A DNA stretch of 64,000 bases, from assembly GCA_002914845.1 (NCBI GenBank), contig JXTC01000099.1, positions 369,729 to 433,728 of the forward strand, read 5' to 3'. Under the pieces are notes generated by a model. That model did no database searches, was not told the DNA's origin, and saw only the letters and a program-made list of their open reading frames with translations. The stretch is from Trema orientale (taxonomy: Eukaryota; Streptophyta; Magnoliopsida; Rosales; Cannabaceae). This document shows positions 11,085 to 23,049 of this stretch, one piece after another. A program made the position numbers and the translations under genes. Each line of letters starts with the position of its first letter. Within the stretch, counting starts at the first letter, position 1.

Positions 11085-11990
11085 AAAAAAAAGAATTACA
11101 AAAATATGGTACTAAAAAGAATACAGCACTAAAATGGTATTTTTCTAAAAACTTTCATAACTGATTACTAGTTACTTGTTTCTACCACTTTGATTTTTGG
11201 GTTTAGTTACCATTTTGGTTACTAATTTCTAGTTTCTTTTTAACATATTTATTGATTAGCACATTCATTATATTACTAGCTCTTGTAATTAGTAACTCGT
11301 AATTAGTAACTAAGTCAAATTTAGAAACCATACGATGTTTACAAAAAAAAAAAGTTCGAAAACTAGAAACTAGTAACTAGTGAAAAATAAAATCAAAGGG
11401 AATTGTGGAATTTGAACCCAGAGCAAGAAAGAAATAGAGGAGACTCAAGTCCAGTTCACTAAAGTTCAGTTAAATCTTATTTTGCACTTTAATTTAAATA
11501 AATCGTGTTTCACAAAGTTTGCCACAGTTACAAAACTGCCACCGCGTTTTTGACACTGTATATTCCTAATTCTTTTCACTTTTATACAGTATGAAAAAAT
11601 TATTAACTATATTTTTGTAATTCTTTTTATTTAGTAACGATATTTGGCTAATTTTATCATTGAAAAATTCCGACTAAACTGAATTTTTTGAAAAATTCCA
11701 TATTTCTATAGAAAAAATCACTTTTTAAAATTGCATAGAAAAATAACACTTTAAAAATATTTAGAAAAGTACTATTTTTCCCTTCAAAATTAGTGTTTTC
11801 TAGTAGTAATCGAGGTAATTATTTGGGTTACTTAGGGTAACCAATCAAGTTACTTGAGGCAACTAGTTTGATTTTTACAGGTAACATGATTGGTTACCTC
11901 AAATATCTAATCAATTATAAAAAGTAGTATTTTTCTTAATATATTTTAGAGTGGTATTGTTATGAATCAATCCAGAATTTTGAAATTGTT
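11085..11990. repeat. Two further GTTAC-core repeat stretches
   Basis: 11,140-11,400 holds many ACTAGTTACTAGTTAC-like motifs, closest to the unit at 6,330. 11,640-11,990 is a second unit with GAAAAATTCC ends and a core of GGTTACTTAGGGTAACC and GGTTACCTC, closest to the unit at 45,945. Together with spacer they fill the region between the 10-kb repeats and the Alba promoter; no gene is seen. Confidence 0.45.
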
Positions 11991-12039
11991 TGAAAATTTA
12001 TCATGTAAAATGAAATTTCTTCAAGGGGATATAGTAAGC

Positions 12040-12258
12040 TGGGCCAAAATGAGCCCCAATCGTCAAGATATGATGCTCACTGGGTCATGGGCCAAGGTGA
12101 GGCCCATTTTCGTTGGTTAATAGCTTAGCTCCAGTTATTTTCTCTACAGCTTCGCTTTGGGTTCAGCCTCCGCTTTCTGTCTGCTCTGTTCTTTTTCTAT
12201 TATATCACTTAATCAGGCGGAGAGGGAGAAATCGATTTAGGGTTAGGGTTAGGGTTTT
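12040..12258 (+). promoter_or_regulatory. Alba gene promoter/leader: site II motifs and triple telomere-type repeat
   Basis: TGGGCC occurs at 12,040-12,045 and 12,088-12,093 and GGCCCA at 12,101-12,106. These are site II (TGGGCY) elements, known from plant ribosomal and proliferation genes. At 12,236-12,257, 40 bases before the ATG, three TTAGGG units run in tandem (TTAGGGTTAGGGTTAGGG), the inverse form of the telo-box AAACCCTAA. The site II plus telo-box pairing is typical of growth-linked genes in plants. Confidence 0.65.
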
Positions 12259-12295
12259 CGGCTATTGGGATTCTGAGCGTTGTGAGAGGTGACCA

Positions 12296-14144
12296 ATGGA
12301 AGAGATAACCGAGGGAGTGAACGCCATTAACTTAGCAGCAGGAGGAGATTCCTACAAGAAGAACCGGATTCAGGTCTCCAACACCAAGAAACCATTGTTT
12401 TTCTATGTCAATCTGGCCAAGGTAACACTTTTCTTCCTTTTTCTCTGTCTGGGTGTTTCTTTTTCAATCTCTATTTGTTGTTGAAAATTGGATTACCTTC
12501 TTTGGTTATGCTTATGGAGGGTCCTTTTGTTTTTTTTTTTTATAAGAGAGGGTCCTTTAGTTATTACAATGAATCCACTGCTCTAACTAGTGATGGGCTC
12601 TTTATGAACTTGGTTTATGCAGAGGTACATGCAACAACACAATGAGGTTGAGCTTTCAGCCCTTGGAATGGGTAAGTTTTGCTATTATATCTTAACTTTG
12701 TTATCTCTTTTTTCGTACTTGGAAGTTGGCATGTTTATGTGCATAGAACCGGGATTTAGGTTATCCAAATTTAATGAGTGATGCTTTGGTGCCAGGTGTT
12801 TTTTTTTTTTCTTTTTGGTTAGGTCCTTCTGGTTGAATTTTGTTTATCTACATTGTTAAGCTAAATTTTGTTACACTTTTGTACTGTTACTTGCTTAATC
12901 GTTCTTAACCTCTGTAGAGCACAATCTTTTTTCCTTGTTGCTATCCTTTTTATAATCTTGTTCAAGAGCTATATTAGTTTTATGTTAGAAGAAGAGTTTA
13001 ATACATGCTCTATGATAGCTTTTGCAAACATAACACTGACTCTGGCGATTATACCTCTACCTTCACAGCTATTGCTACCGTCGTCACTGTTGCAGAAATT
13101 CTGAAAAACAATGGATTAGCTGTTGAGAAGAGTAAGAATTCCATCTTCTATCCCTATTTTTCTTAGTGAACTGTATGCTGTTGATTCTAATTAACTTCCG
13201 ACTTTTCTCAGAGATCTTGACCTCCACCGTGGATATGAAAGATGACTCTAGAGGACGACCAATCCAGAAGGCCAAGGTAATGATTTAAAAACATGAATGT
13301 GTATGATTTATACTTTATAGAGCAAACAATTTGTTTTTTTTTCATAAGTGATCATAGGAAGTTTTCATTGTTATATTATTTGTATTATTATGATAGTTCT
13401 GTACTTTCTATTCGCCTTAATAAGATAATACGAGTTTCCTTTGCGTATCTACGTGCATGGGTGTTTGTTAAATTTGGGTTTTGTGGTATACTTTTGAAGT
13501 TGTAGAATCTTTAATTTGATGGTCATGTAAAACAATGATAGTGTGTGAGAAAATATCCATTGTGTGATCATGTAAGACAATTTGTTTTTTCCTTCATAAT
13601 TAAGTGATCATAACAAGTTTTCTTTGTGATATTGTTTGTGTGAGAATGATAGTTTTGTACTTTATTCACCTTCAGAAGATCATACTTGTTTCCTTTGCTT
13701 ATCCTTGTGCGTTGGTGTTTGTTAAACTTGGGTTTTGTGGTATATTCTGAAGTTGGAGAATCTTGAATTGGATAAATGATTGCCCATCACAATTTATTAG
13801 TTCATATATGCTGAAGTTATAGGATCTTAAATTGGATGGATGATTGCCCATCATCATTAATTAGTTTTATCAGTTACATGTATGTAATGGGGGCACATGT
13901 GTATAAACCGTATTTCTGTTCTACCCCTCCCCTTAGCATTGCCATTGAACGTAACATTTTGTTTACCGTCCCTTAACAGTAGTCCCTTAACATTGTCATT
14001 GCACGTAGCATTTTGTTGCCAATGATTGTTGATTAATTTCACTTTCAGATTGAGATAGTGCTGGGGAAGACTGAAAATTTTGATGAACTGATGGCGGCTG
14101 CAGCAGAGGAAAGAGAAGCTGCAGAGGCTGAGGAGCAAAGCTGA
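12296..14144 (+). CDS. Alba-domain DNA/RNA-binding protein, 132 aa, five exons
   Basis: Exons 12,296-12,421, 12,623-12,671, 13,069-13,131, 13,212-13,276 and 14,049-14,144 join in phase to a 132-residue protein (MEEITEGVNAINLAA...EEQS). All four introns are GT-AG. The core matches the plant single-domain Alba family (At1g29250/At2g34160 type): a KKNRIQVSNTKKPLFFYVNL first strand/loop, then RYMQQHNEVELSALGMAIAT, the Alba helix and turn, and EIVLGKTENFDELM. The C-terminus is Ala/Glu-rich (AAAAEEREAAEAEEQS). Alba proteins bind RNA and DNA, and plant members act in R-loop binding, mRNA stability and stress granules. The first Met is in a good context with a telo-box leader. It is small and complete; the exact paralogue is not resolved. 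Confidence 0.93.
13326..13772. repeat. Tandem duplication inside Alba intron 4
   Basis: Two ~195-bp units (13,326-13,520 and 13,577-13,772) align along their length, from ACAATTTGTTTTTT to AGAATCTT-AATTTGAT. Both contain GTGTTTGTTAAA-TTGGGTTTTG. A 56-bp spacer shares GATCATGTAA-type sequence. A further short echo (ATTGCCCATCA) follows at 13,779-13,860. The duplication explains why this intron, at 772 bp, is the longest in the gene. No splice or coding change follows. Confidence 0.75.
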
Positions 14145-15293
14145 AGAGTGGGGTTTCTTACCTAGTCTCTGGTTTTGCTGCTTTTAAAATCCGAGATCGT
14201 TATATTTATCCTTTTTCTGTTGAACATTAGATTTTAGGGTTTGAGTTTATTGTTGTCTTCATGATTTTGGTAATCATGAAAGGTGTTTTAGGAGCTTTAG
14301 ATTCAATATTACTTTTCTGTTCGAGATCAAATTTTGTTATCTGATCTTGGTTTTTGATTGTGTATGTTGGTGTCTTGCTTTTTGGTATGTGCACTCTTGG
14401 TTCGTAAGTTTTGTATTCTATGAATATATCATTATTCATTTTATTTTGTCCCTGCCCTTATTACTAATTAGCATACTAAATTAACGTCACAAATGGTTTA
14501 CGAAAAATAATTACGGTAAATAAAGAAAAAAATGTTCCATGTATTTTTTTGCTTTCGCAATTCAACGAGGTATGCTATGTTTTACTAATTTCAAATAAAA
14601 GAAATAAGAATTTGAATGGCAGTAAATTGAAATGAGGCATTATACTTAATATGTTTTCATTTTTTCTCATAAGAGATCTTTTGGAAGAATTTTGTGTCCT
14701 TTTTTTTCAAGAAATTAGTATTGTATTCAATGCGTTTCCTTATTGTATTTAATGCGTTTCCTTCCAAGAGGAGTGCTATCCATACAACATTGAGACACTC
14801 TCCTTCCTTCAAAAATAGATTCTTAAGAGGATTCACATAAAAATGTGATTATCAAATCTAAAATATATGCGACGCAAGAATAAGAAGAATATTAACCAAT
14901 GCAGTTTATAACTTGGAAAGTGAAGTGGATTGAATGATCGATTCCCTCGGACATCTTACGTTTTTTTAGTTTCCTCCCATTACCCTTTTCTTATCATTAT
15001 GTTCTTCTTTTGATAATTAATTATAAGATTGATCTGGTCAATAAAATTAACCCGACCAGCAATATTAATCTTTCTTACCTAAACTCTGAAATTATATCTT
15101 ACCAATAGTCCGCTTCGATTTCCTATCTAGCTCTTGACCTATTACGGATCGCAAAATTCAATAAATTCACTACCACTCCAACTCCCATGAAAGCCGAAAC
15201 AGACCTTTTTCTTGCAGACTAGCACATATCGTCAATTTCCTGTCTTCTATATTAACATTCAACTCAAAANAAAAGAATTGCTTCTTTTGGGCA
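14145..15293. other. Spacer between convergent genes; no gene seen
   Basis: This spacer holds the Alba 3' UTR (T-rich, with several possible poly-A signals between 14,200 and 14,450) and, from 15,293 down, the 3' flank of the BT1 gene. The middle is unremarkable AT-rich DNA, with a TGCGTTTCCTT direct repeat at 14,730-14,765 and one unresolved base (N) at 15,270. Confidence 0.5.
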
Positions 15294-16928
15294 TTAAATT
15301 TCCTCTTTTTTGTCTATCAACGTTCTCTTGCATGCTTCATAGCACATGAAAGATATCCCAGCAGCAGGAACCAATTTCATGCAGCTTGGCCCTAAACCTC
15401 TATACAGACCTGGGATTCCCTCCCTTTCAAGTATGCTTAAAAGAGCATGAAGCAGATTCTTGTACTGTCTCCCATTGAAAGCTCCAGCCTGCATTTGCTT
15501 CCGAGCCACCTCGAGTGGGAAAGTTGCACAGCTTGAAATTGCAGCGGCAGCTGAACCCATCAGGAGAGTGGTCACATTTCCAATTTCTTCTTTATTGGAA
15601 GCTCTCTTATAAGCTTTTCTCAGTGTATCATAAGCAAAGTAGTTGGTGGCAGCATATGGGATCACTCCAATTAAGCTTGGGACTAGGCCTCTGTACAGCT
15701 CTGCAGCTCCTTCCTCTCTGATGATCTTCGATAACGCGTGTAAAGAATTCTTATACACTCCTGTCTGCAATGAAGTTATGCTTGTTATTAATGATTTGTG
15801 CAGAAAATTCAGGAATCATTTTGGACTTCCTTGATATTAATGCCTATCATATTAAGGGTAAGACGTTCTCTATCATTCTTTTTGGTCTTAAAAACAAAAT
15901 ACAAAAATTGAAAGTAGTGTTATCAAACTTGCCTGGACAGTTAATCTGGTTTTTAGCAGCTCAAGCGGGTAAGTGCAGAAAGTTGAGCTGAATCCAGCAA
16001 CTGCACCTGCAACTAATGAAGCTGGTATGGGGATTTTTTCCTCCTCTCCTGGTTTTGGAGTCAGATGCTTCTTGACCGTATCATAAGCAAATAACTGCAC
16101 AGAGAAACCAGATAAATGAGATATGGAAAAAGATTTTGGTATCAATGGTTGTGCTACACACAAAAAATTCCAAGATTAGCATAGAAAGCTAACATTTTAG
16201 GCTAGGCAACAAAAATGAGAGAATTAAGTTTTGGTCATACAAATCATATTACAACATATTTTTGTTCTGTTATCAAGCATATACAAAGTAAGATTCAAAA
16301 GATATCATATGGCAATGTCCTTATCTAGATTTAAAGGGAATGAGCCTTGATTACAAACCTCGATCGCCTTGTTGGGCGTAACCCGAATCACATTAACCAG
16401 ATTTCCCCTATACAAGCCTTTCCAACCTTCGGTTTCCATGATGGATTGGAATACTTGGGCTGCCGAATGGCCGCAGCTCCCCACCATCAAATGAGTCTTT
16501 ATAGTCTCCAATGGGGCAACTGCAGTGCGTGATACTGCACCGGCAATGCCTCCGCTCATCAACCTCCTCAGTGATTCATTCCCAATCTTAATTCTCAGTT
16601 TTAGGCCACCGCTTTCGTTCTTTTTTACCATCTCTTCTTCTCTCTCTATGGCCAAATCCGGAGCCCATCTAAACTGAAAACCAGATTCAGTCAATGAAAC
16701 ATATTTCATGTAAGAGTTGGTGTTTGGGAGTTTAACTATCCTGTCCATTGTCTTTTGAGGGCTTGGTGAAATACCAAACCCCATTCCCACTTGACCAACG
16801 CTCGCAAATAAGCCCCCGGTACAATAAATTCTTTCATTAGGACTCAATTGATGAATGTCAATCCCAGAGCTCGAGAATGTCACAGCTTTGTTCCCTTGTT
16901 GAACGTCCTGAGATTTTCTTCTACCCAT
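15294..16928 (-). CDS. BT1: Brittle1-type adenine nucleotide transporter (mitochondrial carrier family), 400 aa
   Basis: Minus-strand exons 16,928-16,359, 16,094-15,933 and 15,764-15,294 join to 400 residues. Three mitochondrial-carrier signatures are present: PLETIK (139-144), PLELLK (233-238) and PLEVAR (327-332), each in its own repeat of about 100 residues. The SLRRLMSGGIAGAVSRTAVA and LVPAAGISFMCYEACKR blocks match plant BT1 proteins such as At4g32400. About 110 residues precede the first carrier repeat, enough for the organelle-targeting region known for this family; BT1 proteins export adenine nucleotides from plastids and mitochondria. Intron 1 is GT-AG; intron 2 uses a GC donor (CAG|GCAAGT). 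The start is the only in-frame ATG upstream of the conserved GGLFASVGQ block. Confidence 0.92.
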
Positions 16929-18224
16929 TACTCCAAGCTTAAAAACAAGCTACTTTCTTCAACTTTCAATATTATACTCGGAACAGTTTTTGGTTTGTAG
17001 AGTCGCATAAAGTTGAAGCATTAGGCCCAAAAAAACCTTTGGTTTTGCGGGCTATGAATATTAAAGAATAAGAATCTATATTGGAATATGAGAAAATAAA
17101 CCAACTAGGATATGGATAATAGAGAACAAGGCTATAAGAGATATTCCATTACATAGAGATTACCAGAAAATTCTCTCTTATTTTTCCCACCCCTTCCTCT
17201 CTCTCTCTCTCTCTCGTCATTGAAGAGTAGAGAAGGAAGGGCGTAATCTTCAAAGCTATGCCTTATTCATTGTTTTGCTCCTTGTTCCACTATGGATTAG
17301 CCAGTAGTATCAAAGCCAATTAAAAGGCACTAACTCTCTTAAATGTTTGGTTGACAGTTAAAAACTACTTTTCTTCACTTTATTTGCTTGACCAAGATAC
17401 CACAAGGATGAAAATGTGGTGCTAGCTTGTTCTTATCAATCAAATATGAGATAATGTTAAATGGACGTTTGTAACTCAAATATCAGACGAATTATCCCAC
17501 TTGGAGATTGTTTGGACAGAAATTTTCCGACTACGTTAGTTAAGTAGTATACCCTTTTGCACTTTGAGCCACTAGAAATGAAATCTAAACAGAGATATTT
17601 TGTCGTTAACCCCAATGAGTGATGTGAACTGTGCCCCATTAGGGATCTCCAAAATGGTTTTGAGACAAGAGCAGGATAGGATCTTTCATTTCTTTCTTTT
17701 CTTCATAATTTTTTGGGAGAAATCCTTTATCACCACAAGTTAAAAGGCAAGATGGCCAATGACTACTTTAGTGGACCAAGATAAACCAAGACCTACATGG
17801 AAAAGCTTTGACAAGTGTAGTGGACTGAGTTAAACCCAGACCTACAGGGAGAATTGATACGTTACGCATTTTAATTCTCACGTATTGGGCAAAGAATATG
17901 ATTTATTTTCTCTGGGAAAAGCGTAATCATGTCTGTCTTATTAGAATGTTTTAGGACTCGACGTAAGGGTGCATTCAGAGTCTAATAGGATTTTTTCTCC
18001 AGCCAAACTCTTTATCAGGAACTCTACATCAACAACTTCTCTAAGCCAGCAATTTTTCACTTTCAATTATATTGATCATCCTGGACTAAAGTTCTACTGT
18101 TTCTTTTTTTTTTCACATTTTTAGGAATTTAACATCATCCCACCCACCCAAGAAGGGAGAAGAAATGTAATTTAGTAATTAGTAATACATTACATACTCC
18201 CAAATAGGATTAGAGCAAGTCTTG
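16929..18224. other. Upstream region of BT1; no gene seen
   Basis: The region holds the BT1 promoter side (minus-strand transcription) and AT-rich spacer. A (CT)n tract at 17,198-17,214, read as GA repeats on the BT1 strand, lies about 270 bases upstream of its ATG and could be a 5' UTR or promoter GAGA-type element. Nothing else is supported. Confidence 0.45.
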
Positions 18225-18565
18225 CTCCTTAATTGAAATTCTCTGGCAACAAATACAAAAACAGACAAAATGGTTGGTGTTCAACTTGCATGAGAGATCG
18301 GCAGTGTCTTCATGCCTCCACCCAGCGCTGTTTTAAGGAATCTGCTTGTACCACAAGCGGAACACATTCATCTGCTATTAAACCAATTGTCAACCCACTA
18401 GTCAATGCCATTTAAGGTGGGTGTGGGTTAGGACTCGAACCCTGGACAGAGAGAAATGGAGGTACCACTTTTAAGTTTGGGCGTGGGTTAGGACTTGAAC
18501 CCTAGACGGATAGAAATAAATGCTCCAAGTAGAAACACTTGCTAGTATGCCACCACCACCGGTAC
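18225..18565 (-). mobile_element. tRNA-derived SINE with duplicated B box
   Basis: On the minus strand the unit has a pol III A-box-like TGGCATACTAGC (18,552-18,541), then a B box GGTTCAAGTCC (18,501-18,491) at the expected spacing. A second B box GGTTCGAGTCC (18,441-18,431) sits in a partially repeated ~60-bp block. The tRNA-unrelated body continues to about 18,225. An open stretch in the body (ALTSGLTIGLIADECVPLV) looks protein-like but ends at a stop after 33 codons and has no splice context, so it is treated as SINE sequence. Confidence 0.5.
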
Positions 18566-18828
18566 TGTGTAACTTGACGTAATTTAAGCACTTGAGAGAG
18601 AGAAAAAGGGAGCGAGAGAGGGAGGGAGGGAAGAAACTACCCTTTTTTAAGAAAAAAGAAAATGTCAGAGAGTAGTTTGCAAAACTGCCCTTTTGCTTAC
18701 CAAAAAAAAAATTATATGTAAAAAAATATGAAGTATACAAACAAAAACATCTTCCTCCATTAACCAAACTTGCAACACTGTATCCCAAAATTGCAAAAGC
18801 TTACACCAGTGATTACCATAACTTAATT

Positions 18829-21800
18829 TCATTTTGCCTTGCCTTTCTTTGAAGAACCCTTATTTGATGGCTTCTTTTGAAGTTTCTTCTTTGGTTTCAA
18901 CTTGCTTGAGCTTGATGAAGACTTCTCTTGTTTATTTCTCCATTTCTTCTCTTTCTTAACATTGTACATGGTGACGGCCTGTGTTTCAAACAAACAATAA
19001 ATGAAACAAAATCTAATTTGACCAGAAAAGATGAAGGATAGATAAACTTGAAAGAAAATCAAACCTTGTTCACGTTGAGTATCTCGTGTGAATTCTTAGA
19101 CATCAGCTTGTTCAGAACTTTCTCTGTTTGCTCTTTCTCTTGTGAACTCCCTTTACTTTCCACAACCGGTAGGAACTAAAACAAATAATGGAGCACAAGT
19201 TAAATATATTATAATCATGCACACCAAGCAAGGCAAATTAAAGCATCTAATGGGTAGTATTACTAGTATAGTATGAACACACAGACCTTGCGATATTTTC
19301 CCTTGTGTTTAGCAGGCTTTTCACCAGGCAATTTCTTGTCAAATTTTCCCCCGCTAGCCGTTGAGGTTGCAGCCATTCCAGCCACATTACCCAATTCCTC
19401 TTTGGTAACCTTCTTGGGTACAGCCTGGCTTCCTGTTATTGGTAAAGCTGTCGCAGCTAGTTGTACATGGCTGCATAAAGAGTTTCCTGTTAGAGAATTC
19501 ATTGTCTACTTTTCTTCTTTTGGGGACTGATTTGCCTGACTACATATATAAATGCAATAGCCATGAATCTTCATTCTCAAACAACATAACAATAAAAGTT
19601 GTGAGATTTGATTTTACAGATGTTCTAAGATATTATGAGTAACACACAAGCTCTTGTTACTTGCAAGCAACCTTTCAAGCAATTAAAAAGCACCAAAAGA
19701 AACTGTAAGGGAACCATTCATATTCTAGATCTGCCAAGATGAACTGTATATTAATTGATATGAGATAGAAAGGAATCCCACAACAGTTACCAAATTTAAA
19801 ATGGATCATAGCCAAAAAGTTTATAAGGCAACCTTTTCAATCCAAATAACCACAAAATTCATCAAGCAGATAAGTAAAGAAGGATTAAACCTTGGCAAAG
19901 CACCAACTTTTGCCGCTTGTTTTAGGTTTTGCAACCTATTCTTCTCTTGCTTTTCAACTTGTTTCTTTTTGTCTTTACGTTTTTTAGCGAAAGGATCCTC
20001 CCCGGGCTCTGCAGAAAGTAAAAGCATGAGATCTGATTGTATTAACACGACAATGTAGTATTTTGACACAAATCTTCTGAACAAAAAATAATATTAGTAT
20101 TCTTTTACTCTTAAATTACCATCAGTCATCTTCGCATCAATGATAGGTACATTTTCTTCATCATTTGCATGATCATATCCATAACGACGTTTCCAAGTAC
20201 CAGTCTGCTCGTCATATGCAACCTTATCCTTCTTCCGGTTCTTTATACCTGGAAGAAAACTCAAATTAACGAACATAATAAAAAGTTCACACTCTAAAAT
20301 CAAATACAATCCAGACAATAAATCTGGTCCAAAAGCCTAAATATAGCAAATTTCAACTACAGCTTTAGGTCTATTCCAAGGAAAGGAAAGGCTCTATCAT
20401 TACATTACATGTAGGCAGTAGATTACTGTAAAGATCACTAACCTTTGGCTTTTGCAAATATTTCCCATTTTGTTGGAGGTTTAGGCCTTGGCAGCTGCAA
20501 ACAGCAGAGGAAAACAAGATAAACAGTTCGGTTAACTCTGGTACAGAAGAATAAAAAGTATTTATCCTTAAGCTTAAGTAAGAGGTTTTAATGATTCTGG
20601 AAAATTCATAGCAGTCTATCTATATATCTTCTTATCATAAGAGCACAGGAAGAACCTTTCTTTGGCAGCAAAAAAGCAAGGTTGGAGAATGATAAATAAA
20701 CTTGAGCCTCAATCTAGTAATAACAAGTGGTAAATTACACAAATTTTCACATTAAAAATGTAAAAATAATAATGAAGAAATCTATTACTTATAAGCTCCA
20801 TTTCCTTTGGTATACTTAGCTCAGACAGATATATAATAAGAAATCAACTTAACCAAAGACTTAAACACCATATACATAGAAGCCACCATGTTTGACTTAT
20901 GTACTCAACACGATAATTTTCAGATAGTCAAGAAGTGGTCTGTACAAAGTGTAAGATATACAAAATAAAAGGAAAAACTTACATGCTTCTCTCTGGGTAA
21001 TCTAGTCACAGGTGGTGGCAACTTGACAAGGGGCCCATCTACATCTTCAGTAGAAGGTAGGTTGAAAAGCGTATCAGCTATAGCTTGTACTAACTCAGTT
21101 CCTCTCTTTAAACATTCCTTCACTAACTCCTCCCTAAGATTCAGGAATTTGAATATAAAATAAGGATCATACAAATTAAATAGGCTCTCTCCATAATAAA
21201 TATGCAACAAACAAATGTGCAACAAACAGGAATCAAAAGGATATTTTCATTGACAGAAAACTTTTGCGACTCAAAGAAAATTACAAAATTTGATCACGAT
21301 ATTTAAAAACAAAAATGCAAATGGTCAGTTTTAAAATAACTCAACTAATCACAAAAGCAGGAAGCAATGAAATGGTTGAGCTAGCCAATAGATTTTCAAC
21401 GTAAATACAGAACAACAACCATTTGCATTAGAACACGAATGAAAAAGAATTTCACATATCCAACGGGATACAAGGTTATCCCCCTTCAGACACCATCCAG
21501 CTTAGCCTAGTTTCAAACCCAACTCAAGAAGAAAACAAAAACAGAAACAAAAACAAACGAACAAACAAACGAACCAATGACATTTCCAGTTCTACTTCCA
21601 TCTCGCAAATACATCTAACTCTTTCAGTGGGAACCTTGGTGAAATATGAATATGATGTAATCATGTTTGTTCAGTTCCGTTCCAAATTACACGACCATAT
21701 ACTTGGACTTCTAAATTACAGTTTCCTTCAACCAAAATATTCAAATTCCCAGAAACTGTTTTAAGTTGACAAACATAAGTACACAAGAAGAGAATAAAAA

Positions 21801-22275
21801 TACCAAACACCAACTTTATAGGCATAGAACAAAATTCAAATATCCAACTCATGAAACACAGCTAAATAATAATAAAAAAAATGAACAAATATATTAAAAC
21901 CCAATATTGTAAATATGACAGAAATTGTAAAACAATTCCAAATACTGCATTTGTCCACCATTTAATCTGCTTATCAAAAATACTCCGAGCAGACAGAGTC
22001 TAAAAAATAAAATTAATTAAAAAAAACAATTTTCAACGTAGGACTCTCAAAATCACAACAAAAACAATATACACAGAAGCATAAAAATAATTGCAAAAAA
22101 AAATAATTATGAACAGAAGAGAGGCACATAAATACGTACAGACATATAAATAAATAAATAAATAAATGAAAACGAACCTGGAGGAGGGAAGGGAAGGAAA
22201 GTGATGATAAGGGTCGAAGGCCATAAGATTACCAAGGTCAATCTGCAATGCCTCCTGCGCGGTGGTCTCCTCCAT
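18829..22275 (-). CDS. RRS1: Ribosome biogenesis regulatory protein RRS1, 330 aa, eight exons
   Basis: Minus-strand exons 22,275-22,178, 21,133-20,983, 20,494-20,443, 20,248-20,120, 20,008-19,891, 19,470-19,287, 19,175-19,065 and 18,978-18,829 give 330 residues with every GT-AG junction in phase. Conserved RRS1 blocks appear in order: [105 protein letters not shown] and a Lys/Ser-rich tail (about 50 residues) typical of nucleolar proteins. RRS1 works with RPF2 to bring the 5S RNP into the pre-60S particle in the nucleolus. The ATG at 22,275 is used because upstream in-frame sequence offers no earlier ATG. A telo-box lies about 75 bases upstream. Confidence 0.95.
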
Positions 22276-22348
22276 CTTCACTAGATATTTTTTCAAGAAT
22301 TCTTTTTCAAGTGGATGGCCGAAGGCTGAAGGGCAATTTAGGAGGCAC

Positions 22349-22357
22349 TTAGGGTTT
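22349..22357 (-). promoter_or_regulatory. Telo-box upstream of RRS1
   Basis: TTAGGGTTT on the plus strand reads AAACCCTAA on the gene's strand, 74 bases before the ATG. This element is enriched in leaders of plant translation and ribosome-assembly genes. Confidence 0.6.
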
Positions 22358-22532
22358 AAAACCCCAGTTGCAAATTTGTTCTTTTAAAAAATAATTTTAT
22401 TATGTAGATACAGATGCTAGGTACGTGCGATGCGCACGTAGGCATGTTTTTTTAATACATATACAAGCAATAAAAATAATATTGATAAAAGTAATTAATT
22501 TGCAATGATAAATTTTGAAAAACAAACATTTA

Positions 22533-23049
22533 TGGGCATGCTTGATTCATTTTCGTTTTCCGGTTTTTGTTTTCTAAAACAGAAAAATGGAATTTTTTTT
22601 TTAAAATTTGTTTGGCAACTTTGTTTTTATTTTTTGTTTTTAAAAGTTGTTACCAAAATTTTCAAAAAAAAGTAGTAATAAAAATTTTCTAATACCTTTA
22701 TTTTTTTAAATATATTTCAAAAATTAAAAAACGTGCATTCATTTATACATAAGTATCTATTTAATTTGTAATAAGTGGAGGTCATTAGTTAAATCCTATT
22801 TTTTTTTTAATTTGTAATAAATAAAAGTCATTAGTTAAGCCTCACTTTAAAAAAAAAAAAAAAATCTATACATATATACACGTGTACACATACAAATACA
22901 AGTCTATATGGCTTCCTCCCTCATTATTTGTATTTTTTGTTTTTGTCAAGCATGTTCTTGTTTTTAAAAATTAAAAATCAAAACAAAATTTTTACTTCTA
23001 TTTTCAATTTATTTAAACGAAAAAACTAGAAATGAATCCAAACAAACCC
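22533..23049. mobile_element. Harbinger-like TIR element carrying a SINE tail fragment
   Basis: The left end GGGCATGCTTGATTCATTTTC and the inverse of the right end (GGGTTTGTTTGGATTCATTTC) are imperfect TIRs with TTA at both flanks (22,530-22,532 and 23,050-23,052). Inside, at 22,770-22,865, two tandem partial copies of TAATAAGTGGAGGTCATTAG precede a poly-A run. These match the 3' end of the 44.3-kb SINE, so a retrotransposed tail appears to sit inside the TIR element. Confidence 0.5.

Noticed and set aside
19273..19530. 85-codon plus-strand frame opposite RRS1 exon 6
   Set aside because: Antisense shadow of a coding exon; no motif or splice logic of its own.
22273..22296. Longer RRS1 N-terminus starting seven codons upstream
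   Set aside because: The upstream codon is TTG, not ATG; homologues begin near the ATG at 22,275.
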